DNA of 64,000 nucleotides from Nonomuraea coxensis DSM 45129 (GCF_019397265.1 NZ_CP068985.1:8464501-8528500), one strand, 5' to 3'. Shown: positions 44,817-53,596, counted from the stretch's first letter. The notes: generated from the letters alone by a model not told the origin. A program made the numbers and translations.

Positions 44817-45370
44817 CCGGCGATTCCATGCCTATTGACCAGCGGTCCGCACCAGCGAAATTCATCCAGCCACAGCTGCCCAGCCAGCCGAGAAGTGCAC
44901 ATGGTCAAGGGATGCCAACCGTTGCACGGTTGCTCGTCGGATGCTAGTCGGCACCTGATACGGCATGACACCGGGCGGCATTCCCGGACATATTGAGCGC
45001 GGACAATGCATGACATCGCGACGCAAAAGGACACGATTCGATAGTGGGCGACATTGAAAACTGCGGCTTAATCCGTAGGTTCCGGGTTCGAGCCCCGGGT
45101 GCCCTACCACTCCGACCTGCAGTTTCCCACGATTCTGTAGTCGAGTCGTCTGATCGTGAGTCACGGTGGGACACCTGTCCTCGATGACTCAGGGGACGGC
45201 CGTCCCGGTTGAGCTGTGCGGACAGGCGGAGGTTTCCACCTGATCGTCTGTTTCCTTCATGCGCCGCGGTGTGGGTGGCCGCCCGAGGCGCTCGGTGGGC
45301 GGCGGTTTCCACGGGCCCGCGCGGCTGCTGGTCACTCCTTTCTCTTCTCGGTGGGGCACATTCGAGCTGG
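44817..45370. other. Gene-free stretch containing attR
   Basis: Nothing but the partial tRNA-Lys copy was found. The 45061-45113 segment lacks a D-arm and the 5' acceptor strand and so is not a tRNA gene. Confidence 0.5.
45068..45113. repeat. attR: partial tRNA-Lys copy, right border of the island
   Basis: Matches 14925-14970 at 45 of 46 bases, including the T-arm, discriminator and CCA followed by CTCC. Orientation is the same as in the tRNA gene. Confidence 0.85.
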
Positions 45371-46870
45371 TCAGAGGGGTGCTGGCAGGACGCATAGGCG
45401 CTGCCAGCAGATCAGGAAGGCGTTCTTCCACGGCCAGGTGGCGCTGATCTTCAGGATCCGCCGACGGGCATGACAGACCAGCCGGGCGGGCAGGTGCCAC
45501 AGGCAGTAGCGGAGAGTCTGAGGTTCGGCGCGGGCCAGTTCCGGGTCGTCGTGCAGGCCGAGCAGACGGGTCCAGGCGTCAAGATCGGCGGCGAGATTGG
45601 CCACGAGCATCCAGCCGACGTTGACGTTCCAGGTCTTGGACGGCAGGTTGCGCAGCCCCATGGCCTTGTTGGTGCGCACCCGGTCCTCGACTTCGGCGTG
45701 GTCGCGGTGGACGGCGTCGATGAAGGCGAGCTGATGGCTGCCGGGGATGCCGCGCAGGCCGCTTGGCCCGAGGTTGGTGGCGATGATCGCGTACTTGAAG
45801 CCGGTCTTCTTCTCCAGGTTGGTGAGCTGCGCCGCGTCGCGGGCCGAGGGGCGCACGCGGCGGACCAGCAACCGCACGCCCCACAGCCTGGCGCGTTCGT
45901 CCAGGCCGGTGAGTTCGGCCACCTGTGCGTGCGCGTGGACCTTGCCGTCTTGCCGTATGGCGGCCTGCCAGGCGGTCTCGGGCAATTTGGCGATCGCGGT
46001 CTCGTCGGCGCCGGTGATCTTCCAGCCGACGGTGAAGCGGACGGTGCGCCGGGTGGTGTTCAAGCCCTTCATGTGTTCGACCAGCTCATGGGTGGCGCCC
46101 GCGCCGTCGATCCGGATCCAGATCTTGGCCCGGAAGCTGTCGGGGATCTGCCTGATGGCTTCGGTGAGCACCCGCACGTGGTCGAGGGCGGTGTTGGAGC
46201 CGGCCGATCCGGTGCGCAGCAACATCGCCAGCGATTCGTGCGTGTTGGCGCACCAGGCCGCCAGCGGGTGAAAACCATAGCCCTTCTTGAACGTCGCCGA
46301 AGCGCCCTGCTTGCCCGAATGCGCGGTGATCAGCGTGGCGTCCAGGTCGATCACGATCCAGCCGGTCAGGACCTTGCCTGCCACCTGCAGCCAGGGGAAT
46401 CCCGTCTCGGTCGCGGCAACCAGCTGCCACACGTGCCGCCGCACCCGCGCCCGAGCCCGAGCGATCCAGGCCTGCAGCTGGTCCGACTGTCCGACGGGCT
46501 CCAGCGCTCGCCGCACGGTGGAGTCCGAGGGCGGCGCGCCGAAGAGCTGCTCCTGATGGGCCAGCAGGGCGATCTGCCGCATGCTGGTCGCTCCCAGCGC
46601 GATCGCCACCGCGAGTTGGACCAGCACCACGCCCCGGTCCCACACCGGAGATCCGCCCAGCCGGGCGAACACACCGCCCAGCGCTCCGGTTAACCCCGTC
46701 TGATCAGCGCATTTGCGCAGGAGCACGGCTCCCGCGTGTCCGACGAGCCCCTTGCCGTCCCCTCGTACAGACAAGCGGCGGTCCCATGCCGTAGCGTTCA
46801 CCCGGAAGGTGCGTCCGTTCTGTGCGATGTTCATGATCTCAGCAGTCAGATCATCGCAGGTCGGAGGCAC
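45371..46870 (-). CDS. IS1380-family transposase
   Basis: A 499-residue DDE transposase. Family marks are LVGHAGAVLLRKCADQTGLT at the N-terminus, WIVIDLDATLITAHSGKQGA (first Asp region with the typical ATL), GYGFHPLAAWCANTHESLAM, WIRIDGAGATHELVEHMKG and the end KISATWPWKNAFLICWQRLC. The true start may be up to 12 codons downstream. No terminal repeats were found, so element borders are undefined. It lies just outside attR. Confidence 0.85.
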   Translation of the reverse strand: MPPTCDDLTAEIMNIAQNGRTFRVNATAWDRRLSVRGDGKGLVGHAGAVLLRKCADQTGLTGALGGVFARLGGSPVWDRGVVLVQLAVAIALGATSMRQIALLAHQEQLFGAPPSDSTVRRALEPVGQSDQLQAWIARARARVRRHVWQLVAATETGFPWLQVAGKVLTGWIVIDLDATLITAHSGKQGASATFKKGYGFHPLAAWCANTHESLAMLLRTGSAGSNTALDHVRVLTEAIRQIPDSFRAKIWIRIDGAGATHELVEHMKGLNTTRRTVRFTVGWKITGADETAIAKLPETAWQAAIRQDGKVHAHAQVAELTGLDERARLWGVRLLVRRVRPSARDAAQLTNLEKKTGFKYAIIATNLGPSGLRGIPGSHQLAFIDAVHRDHAEVEDRVRTNKAMGLRNLPSKTWNVNVGWMLVANLAADLDAWTRLLGLHDDPELARAEPQTLRYCLWHLPARLVCHARRRILKISATWPWKNAFLICWQRLCVLPAPL

Positions 46871-46911
46871 CTTCTTTAGTTATGGATCTTCAGAACGAAA
46901 TACCGGCTGAA

Positions 46912-47645
46912 TAGCCGAGGCTGTGAGTCACGTACCACGGCGGGCGTTGTTCGCCTTGCGCGCGGTCTTGTGAGCCGCTTTGAGGACCAGCCAGGCAGTC
47001 GCCCGGGCGCTCTCGTGATATAGCCATGACCAGCTTGTGGAAGCGGTGGGTGAGGTAGTTGGGATCAATTGCCCCGCCGTTCTCGCGGGTGAACATCGGG
47101 GTTGACGGCAACCAATCGATGCGCAGTTCATCGCGCTGGAAGAGTTCGTGGCGGTACAGAAGCCGGAGAGTGTCGAGGTCCAGAGCGATCCCACGCTGGC
47201 TGGAGGCGCTCTTCGGCGGACACGGCAACAGGCCGTGGTCGGTGTGGACAAGCTGGCAGGCAATGGTGAGTTCGCGCCGGTCGGTGTCAAGGTCGATCCA
47301 GCGCAGGCCGGCTACCTCGGCGCGCCGCAGACCGCGCAGAGCGATCAGTCACCACAGCGCGAACAGCCGGTCACCACGGACGAAGGCGAGGAACTCGGTC
47401 AGTTGCTCGATCGTCCACACCGCCACAGCGGGGGCGCTCGCCGGTGCGCCTCCACGCGGCCACCCGCCGTGGGGTCCACACCATAGGGTGGACGTGACGT
47501 GGCGACGGTAGCCGTAGCCCCCGAGCCGGGTTGTCATGAATCACGTCTTCCCGGACGGCTTCGTTCAAGGCGGCCCGCAGGGTCGCGCGAATCCTTTCCA
47601 GGGTGGCCGCGCTGATCGGTCTGCCGTAACGGGTGTGGCGCTAAA
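46912..47645 (-). pseudogene. Tyrosine integrase relic, frameshifted
   Basis: Pieces of one integrase lie in different frames. From 47645 the sequence reads AATLERIRATLRAALNEAVR and EDVIHDNPARGLR (core-binding domain), then VWTIEQLTEFLAFVRGDRLF, GLRRAEVAGLRW (first Arg box, frame interrupted near 47350). The last parts are LDLDTLRLLYRHELFQRDEL and MFTRENGGAIDPNYLTHRFH. It breaks off before the C-terminal Arg and Tyr motifs. It lies outside the tRNA-Lys repeat, so it belonged to another element. Confidence 0.7.
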
Positions 47646-47677
47646 CTACCTGGCCTTGGGCGCGCCCCCGTCCGCTG

Positions 47678-49105
47678 CTATCGGAATCGTCTGCCGTTCC
47701 GTCCCGACCGACGACTGACAACCGGTGCGGTGATGGTCACGGGGATGCCTGAGGGAGCCTGGGCGCCCGTGATACGCCTCAGCTCGGCCTCGCCCGAACG
47801 GACCTCGCTGGTCTGCGGGACGATACCGGCGTCGGCCATCAATCGGGTCATGTCACGGCGCTGATTGGGCAGCACCAGGGTGACGACGCTGCCGGACTCG
47901 CCGGCGCGGGCGGTGCGGCCGCCGCGGTGCAGGTAGTCCTTGTGGTCGCTCGGCGGGTCCACGTTGACGACGAGGTCCAGGTTGTCGACGTGGATGCCGC
48001 GGGCCGCGACGTTGGTCGCCACCAGCGTCGTGACGTGGCCGCTCTTGAACTGGGCGAGGGTGCGGGTGCGCTGGGGCTGGGACTTGCCTCCGTGCAGCGC
48101 GGCGGCGCGCACTCCGCTGTTCAGCAGCTGTTCGGTGAGCCGGTCCACAGCATGCTTGGTGTCCAGGAACATGATCACCCGACCGTCGCGAGCAGCGATC
48201 TCCACGGTGGTGGCCTGCTTGTCGGCACCCTGGATGTGCAGCACGTGGTGCTCCATCGTGGTGACCGCGCCCGCCGAAGGGTCGACCGAATGGACCACCG
48301 GGTCGCTCAGATAGCGGCGGACCAGCAGATCGACGTTGCGGTCCAAGGTGGCGGAGAACAGCATCCGCTGGCCATCTGGGCGCACCTGGTCGAGCAGGTG
48401 GGTGATCTGCGGCATGAAGCCCATGTCGGCCATCTGGTCGGCCTCATCCAGCACGGTGATGCCGACCTGGTCCAGGCGGCAGTCGCCGCGCTCGATGAGA
48501 TCCCTGAGCCGCCCCGGGGTCGCGATGACGACCTCGGCACTGTTGCGCAGCGCATGGGCCTGGCGGCTGATCGACATGCCGCCGACGACCGTGGCCAGCC
48601 GCAGCTTCAGTGCTTGGGCGTACGGCGTGAGCGCATCGGTGACCTGCTGGGCCAGTTCCCTGGTGGGGACGAGGATCAGGGCAAGCGGTCGCCGCGGTTG
48701 CGCCCGCTGCCCGGAGGTGCGGACGAGCAGGGCCAGGCCGAAGGCGAGTGTCTTGCCCGACCCGGTGCGCCCCCGCCCCAGGACGTCCCGGCCGGCCAGG
48801 GAGTTCGGCAGCGTGGCCGCCTGGATCGGGAACGGTTCGTTCAAGCCCAGGCCGGTGAGCACCTTCAGCAGTGCGGGCGGCATGCTCAGCTCAGCGAATG
48901 TCGCGGCTGCCGGCAGGGCCGGGGTTACGGTGACCGGCAGCGCGAACTCTCTCTGGAGCGCGGCGGGACGCCGCCCGTTGCCGGACCGGCTGGAGGCGCC
49001 TGAACGGCCCTGAGCCGGAGAGCTGAATCGGCCGCCCCTGCTTCGGGCGGAGCCGCCCGTACGGGGCGAAGAGTTGCGATCGTGCGCGCGAGTTGCGTGG
49101 TTCAT
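47678..49105 (-). CDS. DEAD-box RNA helicase
   Basis: A 475-residue helicase of the RhlE/CsdA type. All core motifs are present: Q-motif LNEPFPIQAATLP, motif I GRTGSGKT, PTRELAQQV, TPGRLRDLI, DEAD in VLDEADQMADMGF, SAT, MFLDTKHAVDRL, ATNVAARGIHV and HRGGRTARAG. Both tails are Arg/Gly/Ser-rich and probably bind RNA. The ATG at 49105 has GAGGAAGG upstream and is preferred to the one eight codons earlier. A cold-shock protein gene lies upstream in the same orientation, suggesting a shared cold-response role in RNA unwinding. Confidence 0.92.
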   Translation of the reverse strand: MNHATRAHDRNSSPRTGGSARSRGGRFSSPAQGRSGASSRSGNGRRPAALQREFALPVTVTPALPAAATFAELSMPPALLKVLTGLGLNEPFPIQAATLPNSLAGRDVLGRGRTGSGKTLAFGLALLVRTSGQRAQPRRPLALILVPTRELAQQVTDALTPYAQALKLRLATVVGGMSISRQAHALRNSAEVVIATPGRLRDLIERGDCRLDQVGITVLDEADQMADMGFMPQITHLLDQVRPDGQRMLFSATLDRNVDLLVRRYLSDPVVHSVDPSAGAVTTMEHHVLHIQGADKQATTVEIAARDGRVIMFLDTKHAVDRLTEQLLNSGVRAAALHGGKSQPQRTRTLAQFKSGHVTTLVATNVAARGIHVDNLDLVVNVDPPSDHKDYLHRGGRTARAGESGSVVTLVLPNQRRDMTRLMADAGIVPQTSEVRSGEAELRRITGAQAPSGIPVTITAPVVSRRSGRNGRRFR

Positions 49106-49459
49106 GCAGAACCTTCCTCGATGCGGCACGTGTCAGGCGATCCTCGGCGCGATGAGCGGCACCAGAACAGCTAGCACGAGCCGAAGAAAGACGAGTCGAA
49201 CCGGCGGAAACAGCCTGGGCTCGTACGTCGGAATGGTCGGCTTTCGCCGGGAAGAACGCGGCTGTGATGCCGCGCCGTAGAACTGGAGCGGGCCTATGCC
49301 CGCACCGGAGCCATCGGTGGTGCATCCGGTGTGCGGCGGAAGAACAGACACGCTGTGCTTCTCGGGTTGTGAGGTCATCACGGCACGATGGATGCCACAA
49401 AAGCAACGCGCCGGGGACCGCGCCCTGCGGCGCGGGCCCCGGCTACGTGGTGCGCAGTG
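49106..49459. other. Leader between cspA and the helicase gene
   Basis: No gene was supported on either strand. The stretch starts with the strong GC hairpin at 49411-49442 and then forms a ~300-base untranslated region before the helicase, as often seen in cold-inducible genes. Confidence 0.4.
49411..49442 (-). terminator. GC-rich hairpin after the cold-shock gene
   Basis: CCGGGG...CCCCGG with inner CCGCGCC/GGCGCGG arms forms a near-perfect stem over 32 bases, 18 bases after the csp stop. No U-run follows, so it may be an actinobacterial-type terminator or an mRNA-stabilising hairpin. Confidence 0.55.
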
Positions 49460-49666
49460 TCAGGCGGGAACGATGTTCTCGGCCTGCGGGCCCTTCTGGC
49501 CCTGCGTGACGTCGAAGGCCACCTTCTGGCCCTCGCGCAGCTCACGGTAGCCGCCGTTGGCGACGATGTTGGAGTAGTGCGCAAATACGTCGGCGCCGCC
49601 GCCGTCCTGCTCGATGAAGCCGAAGCCCTTTTCCGCGTTGAACCACTTCACGGTGCCAGAAGCCAT
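49460..49666 (-). CDS. Cold-shock protein (CspA family)
   Basis: A 68-residue single cold-shock domain: MASGTVKWFNAEKGFGFIEQ carries RNP1 (KGFGFI) and DVFAHYSNI carries RNP2 with the conserved aromatic residues. The length is typical. The start at 49666 has AAAGGAGAT upstream. It binds single-stranded RNA/DNA as an RNA chaperone. A ~100-base leader separates the ATG from a terminator-like hairpin (49762-49797), so transcription may start after or read through it. Confidence 0.95.
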   Translation of the reverse strand: MASGTVKWFNAEKGFGFIEQDGGGADVFAHYSNIVANGGYRELREGQKVAFDVTQGQKGPQAENIVPA

Positions 49667-49761
49667 GTTGATCTCCTTTGATGGGTGCAAAGCCGGAATC
49701 CGCATCGAACGAATTCCGCGTCGCCGCGATAGGACCACACACCCGGAGATGACCGGAGAAC

Positions 49762-49797
49762 AAAAAATGCACCTGAGGCTACATACCGTCAGGTGCA
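49762..49797 (-). terminator. Intrinsic terminator upstream of the cold-shock gene
   Basis: On the minus strand, a 9-bp perfect stem (TGCACCTGA/TCAGGTGCA, 49768-49776 with 49789-49797, 12-base loop) is followed directly by T6 (49762-49767). It ends about 95 bases before the csp ATG. It could close the transcript of the amidohydrolase gene upstream or act as an attenuator in the csp leader. Confidence 0.7.
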
Positions 49798-50254
49798 CAC
49801 AAGTCTTTATGGGTACCACAACTGCAACTGAAGCCACTCTAGCACATGTGCCGTCGTGCTGCGCATGCCCCCGCCAACGCCTGCGAGAGGCTTACGGTTC
49901 CGGGCCCCGCAGGTGCCCCGGCCAGCGCGGCCTGCCTGTACGACCGAGCAGACCAGCAGGTCGGCGAGGTACTCGGCGGCAGCGGGCCACTCCCGGTCGA
50001 GGATCGGCTGAGCGCATAGCGCCTGCACCTGCGTTACCAGGCGGCACCGGCCAAGACGGACGAACCCTCCAGCCGGAGCAGCCCCGGCGCTGGTTAGCGC
50101 GCCACCCAGCGCCCCGCCACGGCGTTCTTGGCGGCGTTCTTGGCGGCGGACCAGATGTGCCGCGCGCCGGCGGCCAGCTGGCGTAGCCCGCCGCCAGCGC
50201 CGCGCGGGTGATGACGCAGGAACGAGGCGAACTCGGCGGCCAGCTGTCACACGA
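49798..50254. other. Stretch without a convincing gene
   Basis: Short minus-strand pieces such as AAEFASFLRHHPRG and VTQVQALCAQPILDREWPAA look coding-like but lie in different frames with no start or stop context. They may be fragments of a decayed gene. Nothing can be named. Confidence 0.35.
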
Positions 50255-51343
50255 TCAGGCGAACCGCGCAAGGGCGGCGGTGTAGATCTCGACGGCTTCC
50301 TCGATGCGGTGGACCGTGCAGTACTCGTCGGTGACGTGCGCCTGCTCGGGCTCACCCGGGCCGCACACGACCGTGGGCGCCCCGCCACAGGCGGGGGCGA
50401 GGATCGAGGCGTCGGTGAAGTAGCTGGCGGCCGGGCGGTCGCCGGGCGCGCCCGCTCCCGCTTCGACCAGGGCCCGGACGAGGGGATCGTCCGGGTCCGT
50501 CCAGATCGCGGGCAGGTCCACGAGCACGCCGAGGGTCGCCTCGCCGCCGAGCGCGGCCTGCAACCGCTCGCGGAGTCGCCCGTGGTCCTGATCGGCGACG
50601 GTGCGCAGGTCGATGGTCACGGCGGCCAGGTCGGGCACGGAGTTCACGTTGATCCCGCCGCGCACGGTTCCCACGTTCACCGTGGACGGGCCGAGCCAGG
50701 GGTGTTCCGGCACCCCGGGGTCGAACTTCTCGATGACGCCGATCAGGCGGGCGAGTTTGTAGATCGCGTTGTCACCCAGGTGCGGCATCGAGCCGTGCGC
50801 CGTCGTGCCCCGTGTGGTCGCCTCCAGCCAGAGCGCGCCCTTGTGCCCGAGCAGCACCCGGTTGGCTGTCGGCTCGGCCACGAGCAGGGCACGCGACCTG
50901 CTCACCAGCCCCTCGGCCACCATGCCGATCGCACCCTCGCAGCCGGTCTCCTCGCCCACGGTGAGGACCAGCTCCAGGGCGACCTTCGGCCCGGTGCGGC
51001 GCACGTGCCGCTCGGCGGCTGTCACCAGCGCGGCGACGCCGGCCTTCATGTCGCTCGAACCGCGCCCGTACAGGCGATCGCCGTCGATCTCCGCGGCGTG
51101 CGGCTCGTGCCGCCACGCCTGCCCGCCCAGCGGCACCGTGTCCAGGTGCCCGGTCAGCGTCACCGGCTCGCCCGTCCCCCAGCGGGCGACCAGGCCGGTG
51201 CGGCCGGGCGCGTACTCGTGCGTGCGCACCGCGAAACCGGCCTCCGACAGCCGTCTCGCGAGCGGGCCTGCCACCGCGGCCTCGCCCCCGCCCACCGAGT
51301 CGATCCTGATCAGCTCGCGCGCCAGCTCAACCGCCTCGTTCAC
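50255..51343 (-). CDS. M20-family metallo-amidohydrolase (ArgE/DapE-like)
   Basis: A 362-residue enzyme with the M20 dinuclear zinc motifs: TGHLDTVPLG, YGRGSSDMKAG, catalytic GEETGCEGA, VAEPTANRVLLGHKG, the dimerisation-domain His in TTAHGSMPHLG and the C-terminal GPGEPEQAHVTDEY. The last motif is close to that of acetylornithine deacetylases. It should hydrolyse an N-acyl or peptide bond in a small substrate. The GTG at 51343 is chosen because AAAGGAGG precedes it. It follows lacI on the same strand with a 34-base gap, so the two are probably co-transcribed and related to the divergent catabolic operon. Confidence 0.85.
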   Translation of the reverse strand: MNEAVELARELIRIDSVGGGEAAVAGPLARRLSEAGFAVRTHEYAPGRTGLVARWGTGEPVTLTGHLDTVPLGGQAWRHEPHAAEIDGDRLYGRGSSDMKAGVAALVTAAERHVRRTGPKVALELVLTVGEETGCEGAIGMVAEGLVSRSRALLVAEPTANRVLLGHKGALWLEATTRGTTAHGSMPHLGDNAIYKLARLIGVIEKFDPGVPEHPWLGPSTVNVGTVRGGINVNSVPDLAAVTIDLRTVADQDHGRLRERLQAALGGEATLGVLVDLPAIWTDPDDPLVRALVEAGAGAPGDRPAASYFTDASILAPACGGAPTVVCGPGEPEQAHVTDEYCTVHRIEEAVEIYTAALARFA

Positions 51344-51377
51344 GCGGCCTCCTTTCGTCACTTACTCCGCTCGTCAC

Positions 51378-52394
51378 TTACTCCGCGACGCCGGCCGTCA
51401 CCGGTCGGCTGGTCTGCCGTACGACGAGCCTGGGAGCGATGGCGATGCGCTGCGCGGGCCTGGGGTCGTCCGCCTTGACCTGGCCGAGCAGACGTACGGC
51501 CTCCGCCGCCATCTCCTCGACCGGTTGACGCACGGTGCTGAGCGGCGGGTCGCACATCGTCGCGTGTCCCACGTCGTCGAACCCCACCACGGCCACGTCC
51601 TCGGGGACGCGCACCCCGCCGAGCCGCAGCGACCGCACCAGGCCCACGGCGATCTCGTCGTTCGCGCAGACGACCGCGTCCGGCAGCCGGCCGGCGTCGA
51701 GCAGCTTTCGCCCGGCTTCGACGCCCCATTCGAGGGTGAACTCACCCAGCAGCGGCGGCAGGACCTCCACGCCGGCCCGCGCCGCGGTACGTTCGAACCC
51801 GCTGAGCCGCAAGCGGGCGGAGGAGCTCACCAGCCTGCTGCCCACGAAGGACACCGAGCGGGCCCCGCCCGCGATCACGTGCTCGGCCGCGAGGGTGACC
51901 CCGGCCTCGTCGTCCACGCCCACCCAGTCGGCCCCGCCGCCCTCGATGTAGCGGTCGACCTGCACCAGCGGCACCCGGCGGGCCGCGTCCAGCACCGCGG
52001 GGACGCTGGCCTCGATGTCGCAGGGGCTGATGATCAGACCGTCCACTCGCCGGGCCAGCAGGGTCTCCAGCCTCCGGGCCTCGACCTGCGGGCTGTACTG
52101 GGACGCGCACAGCAGCAGGTCGGTGCCGGAGTTCTGCAGCTCGCGCTCCACGGCCTCGACGATCGTGGTGAAGAACGGGTTGCCGATGCCGGGGACGACC
52201 ATGCCGATGGTGCCGGTGGTCTGGTCGCGCAGCGCCTTGGCGACCGCGTTCGGCTGGTAACCGAGTTCGGCGACAGCGCGGGCCACCCGCTCGGCGACCT
52301 CGGGCGTGACCCTGCGCCGCCCCGAGAGGGCGCGGGAGGCCGAGGCCACGGAGACGCCGGCCGCTCGTGCCACGTCGTGAATCGTCACGCCCAT
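51378..52394 (-). CDS. LacI-family transcriptional regulator
   Basis: A 338-residue repressor. The N-terminal helix-turn-helix VTIHDVARAAGVSVASASRA with the hinge helix YQPNAVAKALRDQ is typical LacI, followed by a periplasmic-binding-protein-like sugar domain (GTIGMVVPGIGNPFF, VVGFDDVGHATMCDPPLSTV). The ATG at 52394 is used; upstream codons are not family-like. A 14/16 copy of the operator lies directly upstream of the start (52396-52411), and the perfect palindrome sits in front of the divergent operon, so it probably represses both and responds to the imported compound or a breakdown product. Confidence 0.92.
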   Translation of the reverse strand: MGVTIHDVARAAGVSVASASRALSGRRRVTPEVAERVARAVAELGYQPNAVAKALRDQTTGTIGMVVPGIGNPFFTTIVEAVERELQNSGTDLLLCASQYSPQVEARRLETLLARRVDGLIISPCDIEASVPAVLDAARRVPLVQVDRYIEGGGADWVGVDDEAGVTLAAEHVIAGGARSVSFVGSRLVSSSARLRLSGFERTAARAGVEVLPPLLGEFTLEWGVEAGRKLLDAGRLPDAVVCANDEIAVGLVRSLRLGGVRVPEDVAVVGFDDVGHATMCDPPLSTVRQPVEEMAAEAVRLLGQVKADDPRPAQRIAIAPRLVVRQTSRPVTAGVAE

Positions 52395-52395
52395 C

Positions 52396-52411
52396 GTGTA
52401 ATCGATTTCCC
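52396..52411. promoter_or_regulatory. LacI operator at the lacI start
   Basis: GTGTAATCGATTTCCC matches 14 of 16 bases of the operator core at 52540-52555, including the central TAATCGATT. It abuts the lacI start codon, giving autoregulation. Confidence 0.7.
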
Positions 52412-52498
52412 TTGATCTTTGCCAACGATCGACCTTGCCGAGCGTGTCCCCGCCAGGATCACACGCAACGATAGAGGTTATGTGAGGAAAACGCACCC

Positions 52499-52528
52499 TT
52501 GACGTGCCTTTTTTAGGCCCACTAGCAT
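52499..52528 (+). promoter_or_regulatory. Sigma-70-type promoter of the catabolic operon
   Basis: TTGACG (52499-52504) and TAGCAT (52523-52528) are separated by 18 bases. Transcription would start near 52535, placing the 18-bp palindrome just after the start point, a classic position for LacI-type repression. Confidence 0.55.
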
Positions 52529-52538
52529 GCCCGAAAAC

Positions 52539-52556
52539 CGGGTAATCGATTACCCG
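52539..52556. promoter_or_regulatory. LacI operator of the catabolic operon
   Basis: CGGGTAATCGATTACCCG is a perfect 18-bp palindrome with the central CG pair typical of LacI/GalR operators. It lies 42 bases before the ATG of the binding-protein gene. Confidence 0.85.
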
Positions 52557-52598
52557 ATCGATCTCACTCTTCCCGCCCCCCCGAAAGGCTCATCTCTC

Positions 52599-53579
52599 AT
52601 GGCGCGATCCCCGAGGCTCATCCGCCTGACAGCGGCGACGACGCTCCTGGCCACCGGACTGCTGGCGGCGGCCTGTGGCGGTTCAGACGACTCCGGCTCT
52701 TCCGGAAGCTCCGGCGGGGACCGGCCGCGGGTCGGGCTCGTCCAGATCAACCAGCAGGCGATCTTCTTCAACGAGATGAACGCCGGCGCCCAGCAGGCGG
52801 CGAAGGAGGCGAACGTCGATCTCACGATCTTCAACGCCAACGACGACGCGGCCAAGCAGAACGAGGCCATCGACAACTTCGTTCAGCAGCAGTTCGACGC
52901 GGTCATCGTGGTCGCCATCGACGTCGAGGGCATCAAGCCCGCCGTGAAGATCGCCAAGGACGCCGGGCTGAAGGTCGTCGCCGTGGACGCGATCGTCGAC
53001 GCGCCCGAAGTGGACACCCAGGTGGGCGTGGACAACGCCGCGGCGGCCCAGCAGGCGGGCGACTTCGTCAACAAGTGGGCACAGGCGCAGGGCCTGACCG
53101 CACCGAAGATCGGCGTGGTGGGCGCGCTGAACTCCTTCATCCAGAACATCCGCAAGGACGACTTCAACAAGACCGTCGAGGCCGCCGGCGCCAAGATCGT
53201 TCAGACCGTCGACGGGCAGAACAAGCAGGAGGCCGCGATGACGGCCGCGGAGAACCTGCTCACCTCCCGCTCCGACATGAACATCGTGTACGCCACGGGC
53301 GAGCCGGCCCTGCTCGGCACGGTCGCCGCGGTGAAGTCGCAGAACGCGGCCGACCGGGTCAAGGTCTTCGGCTGGGACCTGACCAAGGAGGCCATCAGCG
53401 GCATCGACGACGGGTTCGTCGCCGGGGTGGTCCAGCAGGACCCGAAGACCGAGGGCTACGAGGCCGTCAAGGAGGCCAAGGCCCTGGTCGGCGGTGCCCA
53501 GGCGAAGAAGAAGATCGACGTGCCCGTGACGATCGTGACCAAGGACAACGTCGACCCGTACCGCGCCACCTTCAAGTAA
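52599..53579 (+). CDS. Sugar-type ABC importer substrate-binding lipoprotein
   Basis: A 326-residue exported lipoprotein. The signal peptide MARSPRLIRLTAATTLLATG is followed by the lipobox LLAAAC with Cys26 and a Gly/Ser linker. The periplasmic-binding-protein type 4 (RbsB-like) domain starts VGLVQINQQAIFFNEMNAGA and contains FNANDDAAKQNEAIDNFVQQ and VFGWDLTKEAISGIDDG. Such proteins bind pentoses, hexoses, nucleosides or AI-2-like furanoses. The ATG at 52599 is used as it gives the proper signal peptide. First gene of the operon. Confidence 0.9.
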   Translation: MARSPRLIRLTAATTLLATGLLAAACGGSDDSGSSGSSGGDRPRVGLVQINQQAIFFNEMNAGAQQAAKEANVDLTIFNANDDAAKQNEAIDNFVQQQFDAVIVVAIDVEGIKPAVKIAKDAGLKVVAVDAIVDAPEVDTQVGVDNAAAAQQAGDFVNKWAQAQGLTAPKIGVVGALNSFIQNIRKDDFNKTVEAAGAKIVQTVDGQNKQEAAMTAAENLLTSRSDMNIVYATGEPALLGTVAAVKSQNAADRVKVFGWDLTKEAISGIDDGFVAGVVQQDPKTEGYEAVKEAKALVGGAQAKKKIDVPVTIVTKDNVDPYRATFK

Positions 53580-53596
53580 GCGGCGAGGGAACTCAC

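Larger units (their letters stand above)
14925..45113 (+). mobile_element. Genomic island integrated at tRNA-Lys (RHS toxins + Wadjet + TA)
   Basis: The island is bounded by the intact tRNA-Lys on the left and a 46-bp partial tRNA-Lys copy on the right. Contents are typical accessory genes: polymorphic toxins and immunity genes, three or more decayed transposases, a broken integrase, JetABCD, VapBC and unknowns. Several segments are visibly richer in A/T than the backbone. The only integrase inside (32650-33690) has frameshifts and lacks its C-terminal catalytic residues, so the island cannot move with its own visible genes. Later insertions may have enlarged it; the outer borders rest on the repeat alone. 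Confidence 0.75.

Noticed and set aside
45061..45113. Possible second tRNA-Lys gene
   Set aside because: Only the 3' half is present. D-arm and 5' acceptor strand are absent, and the anticodon loop is altered.
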